Shown here: positions 60,742-64,000 of the stretch, piece after piece
Layout of the letters: each line of letters opens with the position of its first letter
How positions within the stretch are numbered: position 1 is the stretch's first letter
Origin: Liquidambar formosana
Taxonomy: Eukaryota > Streptophyta > Magnoliopsida > Saxifragales > Altingiaceae
Direction of reading: 5' to 3'
NCBI GenBank assembly: GCA_039720395.1
Contig: CM077823.1
Span: 33,562,371 to 33,626,370, forward strand
Length of the DNA: 64,000 nt
Program-made: the position numbers and the translations under genes
Notes under the pieces: generated by a model
Database searches by the model: none
What the model was told of the DNA's origin: nothing
Seen by the model: only the letters and a program-made list of their open reading frames with translations

Positions 60742-63012
60742 TCAACTTAACTGATCGCAAACCCGACGCATTCCAATGCCATATACCAATTTCTTGAATG
60801 TTGACGATGGTAAGGCCTTGGTGAATAAATCCGCAAGATTATCAGTGGAACGTATTTGCTTCACATCAATTTTATGCCTCTGCTGGAGTTCATGAGTGTA
60901 GAAGAAATTTGGTGAAATGTGTTTGGTTCTATCACCTTTGATGTACCCTCCTTGAATTTGTGCAATACATGCAGCATTATCTTCATAAATTGTTGTTGGC
61001 ATACCTTTAATCAAAGGTAACCCACATGTGTCTCGAATGTGATGGACTACAGATCTTAACCATACACATTCACGACTTGCTTCATGGAGTGCAAGTATCT
61101 CAGAGTGATTAGAAGATGTAGCAATTAAAGTCTGCTTTGTAGATCGCCAAGAGATCGCTGTATTGCCATATGTAAATACATACCCTGTTTGTGAGCGAGC
61201 TTTGTGAGGATCAGAAAGGTATCCAGAATCTGCATATCCTTCTAAACAAGGACCATGGGCTAATTCCTTTGAGTAAAACAAACCCATATCTGTAGTTCCA
61301 CGAAGGTAGCGTAAAATATGTTTAATACCATTCCAGTGTCGTCGAGTTGGAGCAGAACTGAATCTTGCTAATAAGTTGACTAAAAATGCTATATCAGGCC
61401 TAGTGCATTGTGCTAAATATAACAAAGCACCTATTGCACTAAGATATGGTACTTCAGGACCAAGTAGCATTTCATTATCTTCTTTGGGGCGAAATGGATC
61501 TTTCTTAATATCAAGAGATCGAACCACCATGGGAGAACTTAGTGGATGCGCTTTATCCATATTAAAACGTTTCAATACCTTTTCGGTATAAGCTGATTGA
61601 TGGATAAGAATTCCATTTGATTTATGCTCGATCTGCAAGCCGAGACAATATTTTGTACTCCCTAAATCTTTCATCTCAAATTCTTTTTTCAAATATTCAG
61701 CAGCTTTCATGAGCTCTTCAGGAGTCCCAATTAAATTTATATCATCAACATAGACTGTAATGATGGCGAATCTAGATTCTGATTTATTTATAAATACACA
61801 AGGGCATATAGGATTATTAATATATCCTTCTTTAACTAAGTACTCACTGAGACGATTATACCACATTCTTCCAGATTGTTTTAATCCATACAAGGATCGT
61901 CTCAGTTTAATTGAGTACATATTTCGTGGTTGTGATGTATTTGCTTCAGGCAATTTGAATCCTTCAGGGATTTTCATATATATATCTGCATCTAACTTTC
62001 CATATAAATATGCAGTAACTACGTCCATAAGACGCATGTCAAGTCCTTCTGAGACTGACAGACTAATTAAATATCGAAATGTAATGGCATCCATTACAAG
62101 TGAATATGTTTCTTCATAATCAATCTCAGGTCTCTGCAGGAAACCTTGTGCTACTAAACGAGCTTTATATCTGACGATCTCATTTTTATCATTACGCTTT
62201 CTTACAAACACCCATTTGTAACCCACGGGTTTTACATAATTGGGTGTTAGGACTACAGGTCCAAATACTTTACGTTTTTTTTTAGCGAATCCAATTCTGC
62301 TTGGATTGCTTCTTACCACTTTAACCAATCAGGTCTACTGTGACATTCGTCTACAGTGCGTGGTTCGAGATCATCATCATCTTTCGAAATTTCAGTAGCT
62401 ACTGCGAAAGAAAATACATAACCATTTCTGAGCGATCCCACAATTCTTTTGTACATGTATAGTTTATGGAAATTTCTTCATTTCCATGTACATATGCCTC
62501 TTTATTGTTTTCTGTCTCTTCAGGGACATTTTCCTCTTCAGGAGTTATTAAATCAGAATTTGTGGGAATATTTATTTCTTGTTCAATAGCCTCTTCCGGA
62601 GTACTATTTTCTATATTTTGTTGCCCTTTTATTTTCCTCTTCCGGGGAACTAAATCTTTTGAACCCAAGGGTCTACCACGCTTCAGGCGTGTAGTAGATA
62701 ATTCATTTGCTGCAATAATAGTAGACTTACCAATTGGTACATTGATCTTTGCTGGTGTGTTTGCAGCCGGTATATAAGACTTAGTTATTTTTGCTGCGTC
62801 TGTAAATGCATCAGGCATTTGATTAGCAATCTTCTGAAGATGAGTGATCCTCTGTACTTCAGTTTCACATTGAGCAGTACGTGGATCAAGATGGGACAAA
62901 GATGGTACATTCCAAGAAAGTTCACGTCGTTCTTCTATCAGTGGATTTCCTCCTCCTAACGACGGAAACTGTGTTTCATCAAAATGACAATCTGCAAATC
63001 TTGCTGTAAAAA
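60742..63012 (-). pseudogene. Ty1-copia retrotransposon pol, 5'-truncated and frameshifted
   Basis: The long frame 62328-60742 holds the reverse transcriptase (VRYKARLVAQGF, LYGLKQSGRMWYNRL, and the catalytic YVDDINLIGTP) and RNase H (TGYVF, EILALHEASRECVWLRS, EDNAACIAQ, DLFTKALP), ending in TGA. Upstream, 62899-62399 holds the integrase-to-RT linker with KRGRPLGSKD, and further upstream the phrase FTARFADCHFDE starts at about 63011. Joining the parts needs one frame change near 62415 and one near the A-run at 62275-62283, and passes a premature TAA near 62313. Gag, protease and most of integrase are absent. The element is therefore non-autonomous and dead, though the RT part has no internal stop, so it is fairly young. 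Confidence 0.85.
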
Positions 63013-64000
63013 CATCACTTTGTTAGTTTGGGAGTGTGAATTCTTACCATACTGTGATTACCATCCCTTACCATCATTGTGATTATGTTAAAGTATAAAG
63101 ATCTTTATGTTAGAGCACTTCTGGTGCGCTACCACATGTGTTTCAATTGTGCTTATAATCGTATAGAAGAGAAAATATTTAATATGAGCTTCTACCCCAA
63201 AATCATAGAGGTAATATAAAGATATTCCTCATTTCCATTGTTAATGGTTTCAATATGATAACTATTTACGATGTAAATTTTAAAAACTCAATAAATTTCT
63301 TCTACTTCTGGTAGAATATAAAGAATTGTCAACATAAATTTTTGTTCTTTTTGGCAATATTATATTTGCTCTTCTGGAACCTTCAATTAGGTTAGATGAA
63401 CCTCATATGGTATTCACAATAGTTTTGAATAATGATAAATATTGGAAATTTAATGATTGTGTGAGTTATAGCACTGTCTTCCAGACATATATTTTTAACA
63501 ATCATCTTGAAATTAGATCTGCAATATCATATTGCAATTCATATTTGATTTCCCGTATACTAGTTTATAAATTATGCTTGTTTTCACCTGAGTATATAGG
63601 GGAACATATATTCACTAGATATAGACGTAAAGTAATTAGTATACCTACAATAGTACTTACAAGGCAATAAATATTAAAATATTTTCACAATCTTGCCACT
63701 CTGTTCAGTGTATTGTCATGTTTTGGTATCTTGAAAATATTTATCTATATAAGATTTTGCAATAAATCGATCATTTTCAAAAGAATCAAATATCAAAAGA
63801 ATTATGGTCACAAATATTTAATTTCAATGGTCATCAAATTTAATGATGAAATGGTTTTGATAATAATCAAAAAATTGGCCAACAAATAATTTCAAAGTCA
63901 TAAATCAAAATAGATTGTTATCACGTAGTAAGTAAAACCAATTTACTTGTTTTATAAAGCTTTATGACCATTTTTTTTTTTTAATATGATAGAGAAAATA
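63013..64000. other. AT-rich end of window, unassigned
   Basis: No gene is recognised. The sequence directly beyond the copia truncation (63013) does not continue the pol reading frame. The plus-strand frame at 63407-63670 is low-complexity and unsupported. Confidence 0.4.

Overview
The window is nuclear DNA of a flowering plant, almost certainly a eudicot. The evidence is spliced plant-type genes (PTEN2-like phosphatase, RD21-type granulin protease, UGT73-like glycosyltransferase, At4g06744-like LRR proteins, a plant C2 protein), AT-rich introns and intergenic DNA, and a dense mix of plant mobile elements (Mutator-like, Helitron, Tourist-type MITEs, a TRIM, Ty1-copia, LINE tails). I see no organelle, bacterial or viral gene cluster. 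The species cannot be named from the sequence alone.

Layout: 1-583 holds the 5' part of a C2-domain gene (minus strand) that runs off the window. 1642-3195 is a Mutator-like element with a nested SINE-like insertion. 4331-13640 is a complete 12-coding-exon PTEN2-type phosphatase gene (minus), with a 5'UTR intron and a LINE tail in intron 4. A foldback MITE pair lies at 13782-14093, just upstream of its start. 17858-20864 is a five-exon RD21-like cysteine protease gene (minus), complete except for a one-base frameshift in a G-run. 21.5-32.4 kb is gene-poor, with MITEs and a decayed Ty1-copia element with a probable LTR (28.9-29.9 kb). 32460-33917 is an intact single-exon UGT (minus), followed by locally duplicated non-coding blocks (34.8-38.6 kb). 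40161-41636 and 53650-55190 are two related LRR genes in the same orientation; the first carries 38 consecutive prolines and no intron, the second has one intron. Between and beyond them lie Tourist-like MITEs, a TRIM, two Helitron-like elements, a possible solo LTR and a foldback Mutator-like element. 60187-63012 is a 5'-truncated, frameshifted Ty1-copia element (minus) with its 3' LTR.

The host genes do not form a pathway or operon: lipid/protein phosphatase signalling, vacuolar proteolysis, small-molecule glucosylation and cell-wall-type LRR proteins are independent functions. I found no clear new multi-gene system. The most unusual signals are (1) an intron in the second LRR gene that is flanked by an 8-bp direct repeat containing AG|GT and is absent from its neighbour, suggesting intron gain by insertion; (2) a lineage of terminal-inverted-repeat elements with near-perfect 9-bp or 8-bp target duplications; (3) at least three, probably five, copies of one MITE family; and (4) the single-base lesion in the otherwise intact protease gene.
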